From Helicobacter ibis (GTDB lineage Bacteria > Campylobacterota > Campylobacteria > Campylobacterales > Helicobacteraceae): a stretch of 35,833 bases of DNA. Both the position numbers and the translations under genes were made by a program. The notes below the pieces were generated by a model. That model did not search any database, was not told the origin of the DNA, and saw nothing but the letters and a program-made list of their open reading frames with translations. The stretch lies in assembly GCF_027859255.1 (NCBI RefSeq), contig NZ_JAQHXR010000006.1:1-35833 (forward strand). Reading direction: 5' to 3'. This document shows positions 8,912-17,593 of this stretch, one piece after another. How positions within the stretch are numbered: position 1 is the stretch's first letter; each line of letters starts with the position of its first letter.

Positions 8912-9101
8912 CTAAACTCCAACAATTTTTAACTTTGAAATGGTATGAAAATTTGCCTTAATAATTAATTTGCAACCCATGATTATACAAGATTATATCG
9001 CATTTTTACGCCCAATATTAATAATATAAAATAAATAAAAAATGTTTAAAAAATAAAAAATAGTAGTATCATGGTTATGACTTAATTTAAAGGAGGATAG
9101 A

Positions 9102-11398
9102 TTGAGTATAAAAACAGATATAAATAGGAGAGATTTCCTAAAAGGTGTTAGTGCAACTTCTGTTGTTTTAAGTTTTATGCCAGGGACTTTGGGGGCTTTT
9201 AGTGGAGAAGTGAAAGGTTCTTCAAAATTTGTCCCAAGTATTTGTGAAATGTGCAGTACTCGCTGTCCTATTGAAGCTAGAGTAGATACTTTGCAAGAGG
9301 CGCAAAAAGTCTTCATTCAAGGCAATCCCTATTCTACTAGTACAGGGGTGCAATATGCGCTAGAGGGGGCTCTGGGGTTAATCAGCTTTTTGATCCAAAT
9401 AGACTTGTTAATCCTATTATGCGAACAGGTGAGAAGGGCGATGGAAAATGGAAAGAAATTTCATGGGAAGAAGCTTATAATTACATAGTTCAAAAACTAA
9501 GTGTAATTAAAGAAAAATATGGGGCTAAAAGCGTGGCCTTTGCATCTAAGAGTGGTCCAGAGCAAACTTTTTTAAATCAATTTGCCTATGCTTATGGAAG
9601 TCCTAATATTTTTGATCATGGAAATACATGCCCTTCAGGCTATTCAGTAGCACTTACAAGCGTGTTTGGCAACGGCTCTATTAGTAGAGATTTTTCAAAT
9701 TGTAAGTTTATGCTAAATTTTGGACACAATGTATATGAAGGAATGGTAATAAGCTATGCAAGAGGAGTAACACAAGCACTAGAAAAAGGTGCCAAATTGA
9801 TCTCTCTTGATCCTAGATTTTCTGTGCTATCATCAAAGGCAAGTGAATGGATTCCTATCCGTCCAGGCGGAGATACTGCCTTTATGATGGCTATGGTGCA
9901 TACTTTAATCTTTGAAGAGCTTTATGATAAAAAGTTTGTAGAAAAATACACAATAGGCTTTGAAAAACTTAAAGAAAGTGTTAAAAATTACACACCAGAA
10001 GCAATGGCTAAGGAATATGATATAAGTGCAGAAAGAATAAGAGAGCTAACAAGAGAATGTGCAAAATATGCTCCGCATTCTATGGTGGATTTCGGGCATA
10101 GAGCGACATTTAGCCCAGAAGAAATAGAGTTTAGAAGAGCAATAGCCATAGCAAATGCACTCTTAGGCAATATTGAAACAAAAGGTGGTTTGTATTTCCC
10201 TAAATCTCCAGCACTTTATAATAAGCTTGCAGGAGAGCATGTGGCACCCGAGTTTAAGGGTTCTATTTTACCAAAATTAGAAATTCCACAAGAACCTAGA
10301 ATTGACTTGATTGATATAAAAGATGGTGAATTTAGTAAAATTTCTAAAACTAGAGGAATCTACTCTAAAGTTTTTAAGGCAATTTTAGAAGAAAAACCCT
10401 ATGCAATTAAGGGTCTATTTATTACTCGTTCAAATCCGGTAATGACGGTTAATGATTCTAATGAAGTTGTAGAAGCACTTAAGAAATTAGATTTATTTAT
10501 AAGTGTAGATGTGTATGTGTCTGATACTTCACAATATGCAGATATTATCTTGCCAGAATCTACTTACTTGGAGAGAGATGAGCAGTTTTTGGCAAAAAAT
10601 GGCAAGAATCCGGGCTATGAAGTAAGGCAAAAAGCAGTAGAACCTATAGGCAATACAAAGCCATCATGGCAAATTTATTTAGAACTTGCTAAAAAAATGG
10701 GCTATGAGAGTGCATTCCCTTATACAGATATAGAGGATTTTAGAATTAAGCAAGGCTATAACTATCCTAATGAGATGTTTAAGCTAAAAGAAAAAGGAAT
10801 GAGTAGCTATGGGATTCCACTTCTTGCAAGAGATAAAGAAAGCATTAAAAAATTTGTAGAAAAATATCCAAACTCTAAGGCAAATTTAGATAGCGATAGA
10901 GAGTTTAGCGAGGTTTTAAAATGCAAAACAAAAAGTGGCAAGATTGAACTTTTTGATGAAGCACTAGAAAAAGCATGTGGTAGAGGCGGACTTACTTATA
11001 ACAATCCAAAACTAAAAAATGAGGATGAATTTTACTTCATTCAAGGCAAGGTTGCTGTGCATACAAATGGACACACAATGAATATACCTTGGCTAAATAC
11101 GCTAATGAGTGATAATGCTGTGTGGATTAATCAAAAAGTAGCTGATAAATTAAAGCTCAAAAAGGGAGATAAAATAAAGATAACTAGCAAGGTTGGAAGC
11201 CAAATAGCAAGTGTATTGCCTACAATTGGTATTAGAGAAGATACGCTTTTTGCTTATTTTGGATTTGGACATACAAGTAAAAAGCAAGATATAGCTTACA
11301 ACAAGGGAATGAGTGCTAGTCATCTATTGGAAAACACCATTTCTCCAGTTGCGGGAAATAATGTACATACCATTGGTGTCAAAATAGAAAAAGTGTAG
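9102..11398 (+). pseudogene. psrA: polysulfide/thiosulfate reductase molybdopterin subunit, one frameshift
   Basis: Catalytic subunit of a PsrABC/PhsABC-type complex: a periplasmic Mo-bisMGD enzyme reducing polysulfide or thiosulfate. Start TTG 9102 with AAGGAGG upstream. The N-terminus has a Tat signal (RRDFLKG, residues 9-15, then a hydrophobic stretch). The [4Fe-4S] ligands C48, C51 and C55 are present in SICEMCSTRCPIE. The fourth Cys is in the other frame: ICARGGSGVNQLFDPNRL. The frames meet at bases 9351-9356, where CAATATG needs one more base. Downstream of the shift the protein is intact, including GNTCPSGYSVAL with the expected Mo-ligand Cys near residue 177, and the C-terminal molybdopterin-binding domain (ends at 11398). 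The joined length is about 765 residues, close to that known for Wolinella PsrA. Either a recent 1-bp deletion or a sequence error. Confidence 0.9.
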
Positions 11399-11407
11399 GG
11401 GGTAAAA

Positions 11408-11974
11408 ATGAAATATGCAATGATACATGATATGGAGAAATGTATTGGCTGTCAGGGTTGCACGATTGCTTGTAGGAGTGAAAATGCAATACCTGATGGC
11501 TATTTTAGATTAAAGGTCAAGATGGATGGTCCTCATGGGGAGTTTCCAAATCTTAATTTTAATTATGTAAGGCATTCTTGTGAGATGTGCGAACACACTC
11601 CTTGTGTAACTGTGTGTCCTACACATGCTTCTTTTATGGACGAAAATGGGATTGTAGATATTAATGCTAATCTTTGTGTGGGTTGTCTTTATTGCGTGGT
11701 GGCTTGTCCTTATAATGCAAGATATGTAAATCCAAAAACAAATGTGCCAGATAAATGCAACTTTTGCAAACATACGCATTTAAAGCAATATGGCGAACCA
11801 GCATGTGTTGCTGTGTGTCCTACTGATGCACTTATCTTTGGAGATTTGGATGATCCGCTAAGTCCAATTTTTAGCTATTTAGCAAACAAACCTTTTGTTA
11901 CAAACAAACCACATTTAGGCACAAAACCAAAATTGTTTGTAGTGCCAAATAAAAAAGGAGGGATAAAACTATGA
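11408..11974 (+). CDS. psrB: polysulfide/thiosulfate reductase Fe-S subunit
   Basis: 188 residues with sixteen cysteines arranged as four [4Fe-4S] clusters: CIGCQGCTIAC near the start, CEMCEHTPCVTVCP, CVGCLYCVVACPYNARY, and CNFCKHTHLKQYGEPACVAV followed by CP. This is the ferredoxin-like electron-transfer subunit between the membrane anchor PsrC and the Mo subunit PsrA. It has no signal of its own, which fits export as a complex with the Tat-bearing PsrA. The start ATG lies 9 bp after psrA with GGGGG upstream, and its end overlaps psrC by 4 bp (ATGA). Intact. Similar subunits occur in PhsB, NrfC and DmsB, so the electron acceptor cannot be proven from this gene. Confidence 0.92.
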   Translation: MKYAMIHDMEKCIGCQGCTIACRSENAIPDGYFRLKVKMDGPHGEFPNLNFNYVRHSCEMCEHTPCVTVCPTHASFMDENGIVDINANLCVGCLYCVVACPYNARYVNPKTNVPDKCNFCKHTHLKQYGEPACVAVCPTDALIFGDLDDPLSPIFSYLANKPFVTNKPHLGTKPKLFVVPNKKGGIKL

Positions 11975-12930
11975 ATGAGATATGGGGACCAGATAGCGCA
12001 ACAATCATTTGGCATTGGCCTATTGCACTTTATTTATTTTTAGCAGGGCTTAGTAGTGGAGCGATGATGAAAGCTTTAAGTGTGGAGTGGATGAACAAAA
12101 ACAAAAAAGCTCCATGGGACGCATTTGTAAGAGCAGGTGTGCTTTTAGCTCCTTTTAGTATAATTATTGGTTTAATTATTTTGATTTTTGATTTAACTAA
12201 ACCATTAAATTTCTATCAACTTCTAATTACCTACAATCTAAAATCTGTAATGTCTTTAGGAGTGCTTTTGCTTTTATTTTACACTCCGCTATCTTTAGCG
12301 TATGCAATTATTAGATTTAGAAGCACACTAGAACAGAGCTTTTTAGGAGGGATAGTTAGAAACTTTGGAGCACTCTTAGACTTTTTAGAGAGAAACTCTT
12401 TATGGTTTGGAAGATTGGTTTTTGCCATAGCAGGTGGTGTTGGAGTTTATACAGGATTTTTACTCTCAGCCATTCAGACACTCCCACTTTATAATAGTCC
12501 GATTTTGCCTATTTTATTTTTAGCCAGTGGACTTTCAAGCGGGATTGCAGCTTGCATTTGCTTTGGGCTTATATTTTTTGAAAAAGAGGTTTCAAAAGAT
12601 ACTACAAAATACCTTTTAACGATGGATTTAAGGGTTATTCCCATTGAATCTTTATTGCTTTTTGCACTTTTTGTAGGGCTTTATTTTCAAGGAGGCGAAA
12701 AGGCAGTTGCTGCTATTACTTCGCTAACTAGTGGAACTTGGGCGGGAATCTTTTGGATTTGTGTAGTTGGATTTAGCGTTGTAGTACCTAGTGTAATTGC
12801 TCTAACTGCACTTAAAAACCACGCTTATAAGGTTAATTTCATACTTTTAAACTCACTTTCTATTATGATTGGAGTATTTGCTTTAAGAATGTATATTCTT
12901 TATGCAGGGCAGATTTATCTAGGGACTTAA
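11971..12930 (+). CDS. psrC: polysulfide/thiosulfate reductase membrane anchor, NrfD family
   Basis: 319 residues, eight or so hydrophobic helices, no soluble domain. The N-terminus contains WHWPIALYLFLAGLSSGAMM, the family pattern of the first helix (a Pro and a Gly-rich face near the quinone pocket). Later segments such as FLLSAIQTLPLYNSPILPIL and LFLASGLSSGIAAC repeat that helix-packing style, as in the NrfD/PsrC fold. It takes electrons from menaquinol and passes them to PsrB. It overlaps psrB by ATGA and is the last gene of the operon; it meets the convergent gene at 12936 with only 5 bp between. The length fits short PsrC proteins. Confidence 0.88.
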   Translation: MNEIWGPDSATIIWHWPIALYLFLAGLSSGAMMKALSVEWMNKNKKAPWDAFVRAGVLLAPFSIIIGLIILIFDLTKPLNFYQLLITYNLKSVMSLGVLLLLFYTPLSLAYAIIRFRSTLEQSFLGGIVRNFGALLDFLERNSLWFGRLVFAIAGGVGVYTGFLLSAIQTLPLYNSPILPILFLASGLSSGIAACICFGLIFFEKEVSKDTTKYLLTMDLRVIPIESLLLFALFVGLYFQGGEKAVAAITSLTSGTWAGIFWICVVGFSVVVPSVIALTALKNHAYKVNFILLNSLSIMIGVFALRMYILYAGQIYLGT

Positions 12931-12939
12931 GCTCCCTAG
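12919..12939. terminator. small hairpin at the end of psrC
   Basis: CTAGGGA - 7-base loop - TCCCTAG, a perfect 7-bp stem that includes the psrC stop codon and the last codons of the convergent gene. No T run follows on the plus strand, so termination strength is doubtful. The same CTAGGG/CCCTAG stem recurs at 20115-20133. Confidence 0.4.
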
Positions 12940-13667
12940 TGCATGTGCATTGGCTTAGTAGCATTAGCATCCATTATGTGCATACCATGATTACCATGAC
13001 TTACATTTCCTCCGCCAAAAATCATAATCCCTCTATAAACCATAAGCACACCAAAAATAATAATAGCAATAGAGGCTAGATTTAAGAATAATTTTCTAAT
13101 TTCATTTTTATCCAAAATAGACCTAGAAATAACACCAAACAAAAACAACGCAAAGATAGTCCCAAGCCCAAAAGAAAGCATAATTAAAGCACCACTCAAT
13201 ATGCTTCCACTGCTAGCTGCCTTAAATAAAAACGCATATACAAAACCACAAGGAAGCAATCCATTTAACATACCAAGAATAAAGATTCCACTTACACTTT
13301 GAATCTGTAAATATTTTTGAAATATTGACTTATACCATCTAGTATTTTGTATGTTATATTCTAGCTTTTTAAAAAATGATATTTTCCCAAATAAAGATAA
13401 TCCAGCAAGAATCATACATATACCAGCTAAAACAAATAAGCTAGATTTAAAAAATATATTTAAAGAAAACATACTACCAATAAACCCAACTACAATCCCA
13501 AGTGCTACATACATGCTAACTCTACCTAAGTTATAGCTTAGATGATAGATAATTTTATTAGATTCTAGTTTTGAGCTATATGCTAGAACTATGCCTCCAC
13601 ACATTCCAATACAATGCCCTGCACTCCCAAGTAGTGCAATAATAAAAACACTAATTAGTTCATTCAT
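12936..13667 (-). CDS. TauE/SafE (COG2836, UreH-like) membrane protein
   Basis: About 243 residues. Six or so membrane helices, with the conserved first-helix motif GSAGHCIGMCGGIVLAYSS carrying His and two Cys, and a second repeat motif GMLNGLLPCGFVYAFLFKA. This two-repeat pattern with GHCxGMCGG is that of the COG2836 sulfite-exporter-like group, several members of which are implicated in copper handling and cytochrome oxidase assembly. The C-terminal tail is His/Met-rich (SHGNHGMHIMDANATKPMHM), consistent with metal binding, so copper or nickel handling is a fair inference. Start ATG 13667 overlaps the cysS stop (ATGA) and has GGGAG upstream; an ATG 12 bases earlier would leave no ribosome site. 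Co-transcribed with cysS. Confidence 0.75.
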   Translation of the reverse strand: MNELISVFIIALLGSAGHCIGMCGGIVLAYSSKLESNKIIYHLSYNLGRVSMYVALGIVVGFIGSMFSLNIFFKSSLFVLAGICMILAGLSLFGKISFFKKLEYNIQNTRWYKSIFQKYLQIQSVSGIFILGMLNGLLPCGFVYAFLFKAASSGSILSGALIMLSFGLGTIFALFLFGVISRSILDKNEIRKLFLNLASIAIIIFGVLMVYRGIMIFGGGNVSHGNHGMHIMDANATKPMHMH

Positions 13668-15064
13668 AGCTTCTCCCAAACACAGCCATCACTGCTATCC
13701 ATTATAGATATACCCATGTTACTTAGTGTATCTCTTATGGAATCTGCTAAAGCAAAGTCCTTGTTTTTCTTTGCTTCCATTCTTTTATTAATTAGAGATT
13801 CTATCTCCTTCCTCTCTTCCTTGCTAACACCAAGCTGAAAATACAAAAAGCAATCAATAAGCCCAACTCCAAGCAATCTTGCTATTAGCTCTAAATTTGA
13901 TGCAATAAAAGGAATCTTGTCATTTTGCTTCTTATCTAAAAATTCATTTGCATTACTTACAAACTCATCAACAATGCTTAAAGCCCTTGAGATATTTAAA
14001 TCATCACTTAGAGATTCTAATAATTCTTGTTTAAATACATCATCACTCTTTAGAGTATTTGCCTTACCATGAATCCTCTTTTTTAGCCTATAGATTCTAT
14101 CTAGCCTCTTTTTTGAGCTTAATAAATCACTATCAGAATAATTAAGCAAAGCACGATAATGTGTGCTTAAAAGATAGAATCTTAAAACTTCTCCATTATG
14201 AATCTCTAATGCGTCTTTTATAAAAAAGCTATTCCCAAGAGATTTTGACATCTTCTCATTATTAATCGTTACAAAGCCATTGTGTATCCAGTATTTTGCT
14301 AGTGTTTGATTTTTGGCACATCTTGTTTGTGAGCTTTCATTTTCATGATGAGGGAAGAGTAAATCAGCACCTCCGCCATGTATATCAATAGCATATTCTC
14401 CACTATATGCTAAATGCTTATCTATCATAGCAGAGCATTCTATATGCCACCCGGGTCTCCCCTTGCCTAGTTTGGATTCATAACCTATATCACCTACTCC
14501 TTTATAGCTTTTCCATAGTGCAAAATCCCTAGAATCTTTTTTTTGTTCGATAGATTCTATCCTGCTTTTTGCCTCTAGCTCTGCTATTCTACCGCTTAGA
14601 GTTCCATAGTCTCTATCCTTACAGACAGATAGATATATATCTCCATTATCTGTTTTATAAGCATAACCTTTATGCAACAATTCTTCAATCATTTCAACAA
14701 TACTCTCTAAAGATTCGGTAGCTTTTGGTTCTATATCTGCTCTTTTTACCCCTAAAAGCTCCATTTCATAAAGATATTTTTGAATATAAGTTGTAGTTAT
14801 CTCATCTATACTAACTCCGCTACTATTTGCTTTGTTTATTATCTTATCATCAATATCTGTGAAGTTTTTTGCAAATATAACCTTATATCCTAGCTCACAC
14901 AAAACCCTACGCAACAAATCAAAAACAATGGCACTTCTAGCATGTCCTAAGTGGGAATCATCATACACGGTTGGACCACAAACATAGATTCTAACCTCAT
15001 CTTTATTTATCGGATCAAAGACTAGCTTTTCTTTTTTGACACTATCATATATTTTAAACTGCAT
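13664..15064 (-). CDS. cysS: cysteinyl-tRNA synthetase
   Basis: 466 residues, standard length. Charges tRNA-Cys in the cytosol. Class I signatures are clear: the zinc/active-site YVCGPTVYDDSHLGHARSA (with the HIGH-equivalent HLGH), GRPGWHIECSAMIDKHL with the Cys/His zinc ligands, HGGGADLLFPHHENESSQT, and KMSKSLGNSFF, the KMSKS loop. The C-terminal DALR-type region (RALSIVDEFVSNANEFLDKK) is present. ATG 15064; the stop overlaps the start of the TauE/SafE-like gene. No sign of damage. Confidence 0.97.
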   Translation of the reverse strand: MQFKIYDSVKKEKLVFDPINKDEVRIYVCGPTVYDDSHLGHARSAIVFDLLRRVLCELGYKVIFAKNFTDIDDKIINKANSSGVSIDEITTTYIQKYLYEMELLGVKRADIEPKATESLESIVEMIEELLHKGYAYKTDNGDIYLSVCKDRDYGTLSGRIAELEAKSRIESIEQKKDSRDFALWKSYKGVGDIGYESKLGKGRPGWHIECSAMIDKHLAYSGEYAIDIHGGGADLLFPHHENESSQTRCAKNQTLAKYWIHNGFVTINNEKMSKSLGNSFFIKDALEIHNGEVLRFYLLSTHYRALLNYSDSDLLSSKKRLDRIYRLKKRIHGKANTLKSDDVFKQELLESLSDDLNISRALSIVDEFVSNANEFLDKKQNDKIPFIASNLELIARLLGVGLIDCFLYFQLGVSKEERKEIESLINKRMEAKKNKDFALADSIRDTLSNMGISIMDSSDGCVWEKL

Positions 15065-15087
15065 TATTTTCCTCTACAAAAAGATAC

Positions 15088-15093
15088 ATTATA
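15088..15093 (-). promoter_or_regulatory. -10 box for cysS
   Basis: TATAAT on the minus strand 23 bases upstream of the cysS ATG (start codon at 15064). No clear -35. Assignment is by motif and spacing only. Confidence 0.5.
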
Positions 15094-15170
15094 ACAAAAA
15101 ACGATTCTTAAAATAATCCTTACAGAAAGTAACAATCTATAATAAAAGTTATATTAATTATTAAAAATTT

Positions 15171-15188
15171 ATATATATATATATATAT
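15171..15188. repeat. (AT)9 dinucleotide repeat in promoter region
   Basis: Nine AT units immediately upstream of a -10-like TATTATAAA at 15192-15200 and 37 bases from the TTG start of the lipoprotein operon. It occupies the place where the -35/-10 spacer and extended AT region would be, so changes in unit number would alter promoter spacing. Confidence 0.85.
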
Positions 15189-15192
15189 TGTG

Positions 15193-15200
15193 CTATTATA
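15193..15200 (+). promoter_or_regulatory. -10-like element of the envelope operon
   Basis: TATTATAAA-type sequence directly after the (AT)9 repeat, 25-30 bases upstream of TTG 15225, whose ribosome site AAGGAGAGAG is at 15213-15222. It is the only good -10 candidate ahead of the five-gene operon. Confidence 0.45.
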
Positions 15201-15224
15201 AAACATGATAAATAAGGAGAGAGT

Positions 15225-16565
15225 TTGAAAAAGGGATTAGTTGTAACTTCGCTCGTAGTAGCTGGTATATTGTTTAGTGCTTGTAGTAGCTCGCAAAGCA
15301 ATTTAAGTTATGAAAATAATTTGACACAAAAGTTATGTGATGAGCAATTTTTTAACGAGAAGCTAAAAGAAGTAAAAGACGATGACGACACAATTTATGT
15401 CGGATTGAATTCTGGGTTAATAGCAAAAAATTGTGGCAATTTTAAAACAAGTAACGAATTTTTTGATTTGGTAGAAGAATCTTACAAAGAAGATGTTGAT
15501 TTACAAAGCGTAGGCACAAAAGGTGCAAAAGCAGTTGCATCTACACTTATAAATGAAGGAGCTGTAGATTATGAAGGAAGCTTGTATGAAAGAATAATGT
15601 TAAATTCTTATAAAGGTATAAACTTTATGAATCTAGGCGATTTTGAAAACGCTAGAGTAGAGTTCAATAGAGCACTTATGCGTCAAGATAAGGCAAAAGA
15701 ATATTTTGCAGCTGAAATAGAAAAAAATAGACAAGAACTAGAAAAGCAACAAAAATCACAAAACTACGAAGAAAACATAGGTAAAAACACAAAAACAATA
15801 GAAGGCAAATATGAGCATCTCTGGGAAGAGTTTGACACTACAAAAGACTTTATAAACCCTTATGCGACATACCTTGCTTCTGTGTTTTTCTACATGGATA
15901 GAGATTATATAAAAGCACAAAATCTCTTTAGAGAAGTAGCTATAATCAATCCTAACAATGAAGAAATACAACAACAAGCAGAATTTTTTGAAAATAGCAA
16001 TAAAGATGGCAATAAGATTTTTGTTGTTTATGAAAATGGATTTGGCATTGCAAAAGATGAGTTTAAATTAAATCTTCCTTTTATCTTTGACAAAAAAGCA
16101 ATTACTGCAAGTGTCGCACTACAAACACTAAAGCCAAGAGAATATTCATATCCATTCTTAAGCATTAATGATAAGCAGACATCTGATTTTGTAGTTTTAG
16201 ACAATATAGTAGCTACCGAATTTAAGCTAAATATGCCCACAATGATAACTAAGGCATTACTACAAACAATCACAAAAACTACTCTAAATGCCGTTGTAGC
16301 CAAAAATGACGCAACAGGTGGATATCTAGCACTAGCAAGCTCACTTTTTACAATGGCTACAACAAGTGCAGATGTTAGATATTGGAATGGATTACCAAAA
16401 GGTGTATCAGTTGTAATGCTAGATAATAATGGAGAAATAGAGATAAAAGCACCAGATGGCACTCATCTATATCAAGCCACATTAAACAAAAACAAAAGTG
16501 CGCTTGTGATTGTTCGCTCATTTAACCCTAGCAATCCAATTAATGTAAATATAATACAAAGGTAA
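15225..16565 (+). CDS. COG3014-like lipoprotein with TPR-type repeats
   Basis: 446 residues, TTG start with AAGGAGAGAG upstream. The signal peptide ends in a lipobox, GILFSACSSSQ, so the mature protein is anchored by Cys-20. Residues about 125-250 contain helical pairs of TPR character (INFMNLGDFENARVEFNRAL, ASVFFYMDRDYIKAQNLFRE). The C-terminal half is beta-rich with Thr- and Ala-rich stretches (GGYLALASSLFTMATT). First gene of a five-gene unit with YcfL- and LpoB-type lipoproteins (only 3 bp to the next), so it most likely acts in the outer membrane or periplasm with them. Similar clusters of a COG3014-type lipoprotein, YcfL and LpoB are known in other proteobacteria; their collective function is not established. 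Confidence 0.75.
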   Translation: MKKGLVVTSLVVAGILFSACSSSQSNLSYENNLTQKLCDEQFFNEKLKEVKDDDDTIYVGLNSGLIAKNCGNFKTSNEFFDLVEESYKEDVDLQSVGTKGAKAVASTLINEGAVDYEGSLYERIMLNSYKGINFMNLGDFENARVEFNRALMRQDKAKEYFAAEIEKNRQELEKQQKSQNYEENIGKNTKTIEGKYEHLWEEFDTTKDFINPYATYLASVFFYMDRDYIKAQNLFREVAIINPNNEEIQQQAEFFENSNKDGNKIFVVYENGFGIAKDEFKLNLPFIFDKKAITASVALQTLKPREYSYPFLSINDKQTSDFVVLDNIVATEFKLNMPTMITKALLQTITKTTLNAVVAKNDATGGYLALASSLFTMATTSADVRYWNGLPKGVSVVMLDNNGEIEIKAPDGTHLYQATLNKNKSALVIVRSFNPSNPINVNIIQR

Positions 16566-16568
16566 GGT

Positions 16569-16943
16569 ATGAGGTATGTTTTTCTTTTAGCTTGTATTTT
16601 GTTTTTTAGTGCATGTGGTGGAGTAACTTACACTCCCGCTCCACATACAAAACATGATAGAGTATTTATAGATTCATCTCTGCCAAAAGATATAGTAAAG
16701 AATCTAAGAGAAATAAAGAATCTAAATGGGCTTTTAGAATTTGACTTAATCTTAAGAAGTAGCACTAATAGAGATATTATCTATAAAGTTACATGGCTAG
16801 ATGAAAATGGTTTAGAATTACCAAATGTCATAGATGACGAATATAGAACAATAAGAATCCTTGCAAATAAGGATAAAAGAATAAAGAAAGTTGCACAACA
16901 CAAAAGTGCAAAAGATTTTAAAATTTACATTCAAAGAAAATAA
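16569..16943 (+). CDS. YcfL-like (DUF1425) lipoprotein
   Basis: 124 residues with lipobox CILFFSACGG (Cys-16 as acylated residue). The mature part contains LNGLLEFDLILRSSTNRDII and YKVTWLDENGLELP, the pattern of YcfL proteins (small beta-sandwich, V/I-x-W-x-D-x-x-G-x-x-L/V core). In E. coli ycfL lies next to lpoB, exactly as here, where the LpoB gene begins 9 bp further on. A role in envelope assembly together with LpoB is plausible, but YcfL itself has no proven function. Confidence 0.75.
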   Translation: MRYVFLLACILFFSACGGVTYTPAPHTKHDRVFIDSSLPKDIVKNLREIKNLNGLLEFDLILRSSTNRDIIYKVTWLDENGLELPNVIDDEYRTIRILANKDKRIKKVAQHKSAKDFKIYIQRK

Positions 16944-16952
16944 GGAGAAAAA

Positions 16953-17585
16953 ATGAAAACAAAAAATTTAATAGTAGCTTTTAGTATCGTAGGTGCATTA
17001 CTTGGAGGGTGTGCTAGTAGCTCTGGTCCAACATACACAGATGGTAAATCAACTCAAGCAAACAAAGGGTCAGCACTAACTTTAGGACTAGATAGAGAAG
17101 ATTTTGAAAATACAGCAGAGAATATGATAAATAGTATGCTTAGTGATCCTGCATTTGCAAATATACAAGCAGGAGATAGAAAGGTAATTGCAATAGGCAG
17201 AATCCTAAATGACACTCCACAAAGAATTGATACAGAAAAACTAACTGCCAAGATAACTTCAGCTCTAAGAAGGTCTGGTAAGTTTGTGCTAACTTCCGCA
17301 GTAGCACATGGTGGTGCATTAGATTCCATGAGTGAAGATGTTAGAGAATTAAGAGATAATGATGAATTCAATCAAAACACAATCGCAAAAAAGGGAACTC
17401 TAGTATCTCCTGACTTCTCACTAGCTGGTAAGATAAGACAAGATAATGTGAGATTAAGCAATGGCAAAACACAAGTAGAATACTTCTTTTTACTTAGAAT
17501 AACAGACTTAAACTCTGGACTTGTATATTGGGAAGATGAGCAAACAATCAACAAAACAGGCTCTAGCAAATCTGTAACTTGGTAA
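16953..17585 (+). CDS. lpoB: LpoB-like penicillin-binding-protein activator lipoprotein
   Basis: 210 residues with signal and lipobox ALLGGCASSSG (acylated Cys-20). The body follows the LpoB pattern: AENMINSMLSDPAFANIQA, RKVIAIGRILNDTPQRIDTE, LTAKITSALRRSGKFVLTSA and, at the end, RITDLNSGLVYWEDEQTINK. In E. coli LpoB reaches from the outer membrane through the murein to stimulate PBP1b. Here it lies in an operon with YcfL- and CsgG-like proteins, about 2.6 kb from a convergent class B PBP. GGAG sits 6 bases before the ATG. Its partner PBP cannot be named from this window. Confidence 0.85.
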   Translation: MKTKNLIVAFSIVGALLGGCASSSGPTYTDGKSTQANKGSALTLGLDREDFENTAENMINSMLSDPAFANIQAGDRKVIAIGRILNDTPQRIDTEKLTAKITSALRRSGKFVLTSAVAHGGALDSMSEDVRELRDNDEFNQNTIAKKGTLVSPDFSLAGKIRQDNVRLSNGKTQVEYFFLLRITDLNSGLVYWEDEQTINKTGSSKSVTW

Positions 17586-17593
17586 GGAAAATA

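Noticed and set aside
9110-9316. Minus-strand frame over the psrA start
   Set aside because: Lies opposite the Tat signal and Fe-S motif of psrA; no ribosome site and no recognisable protein.
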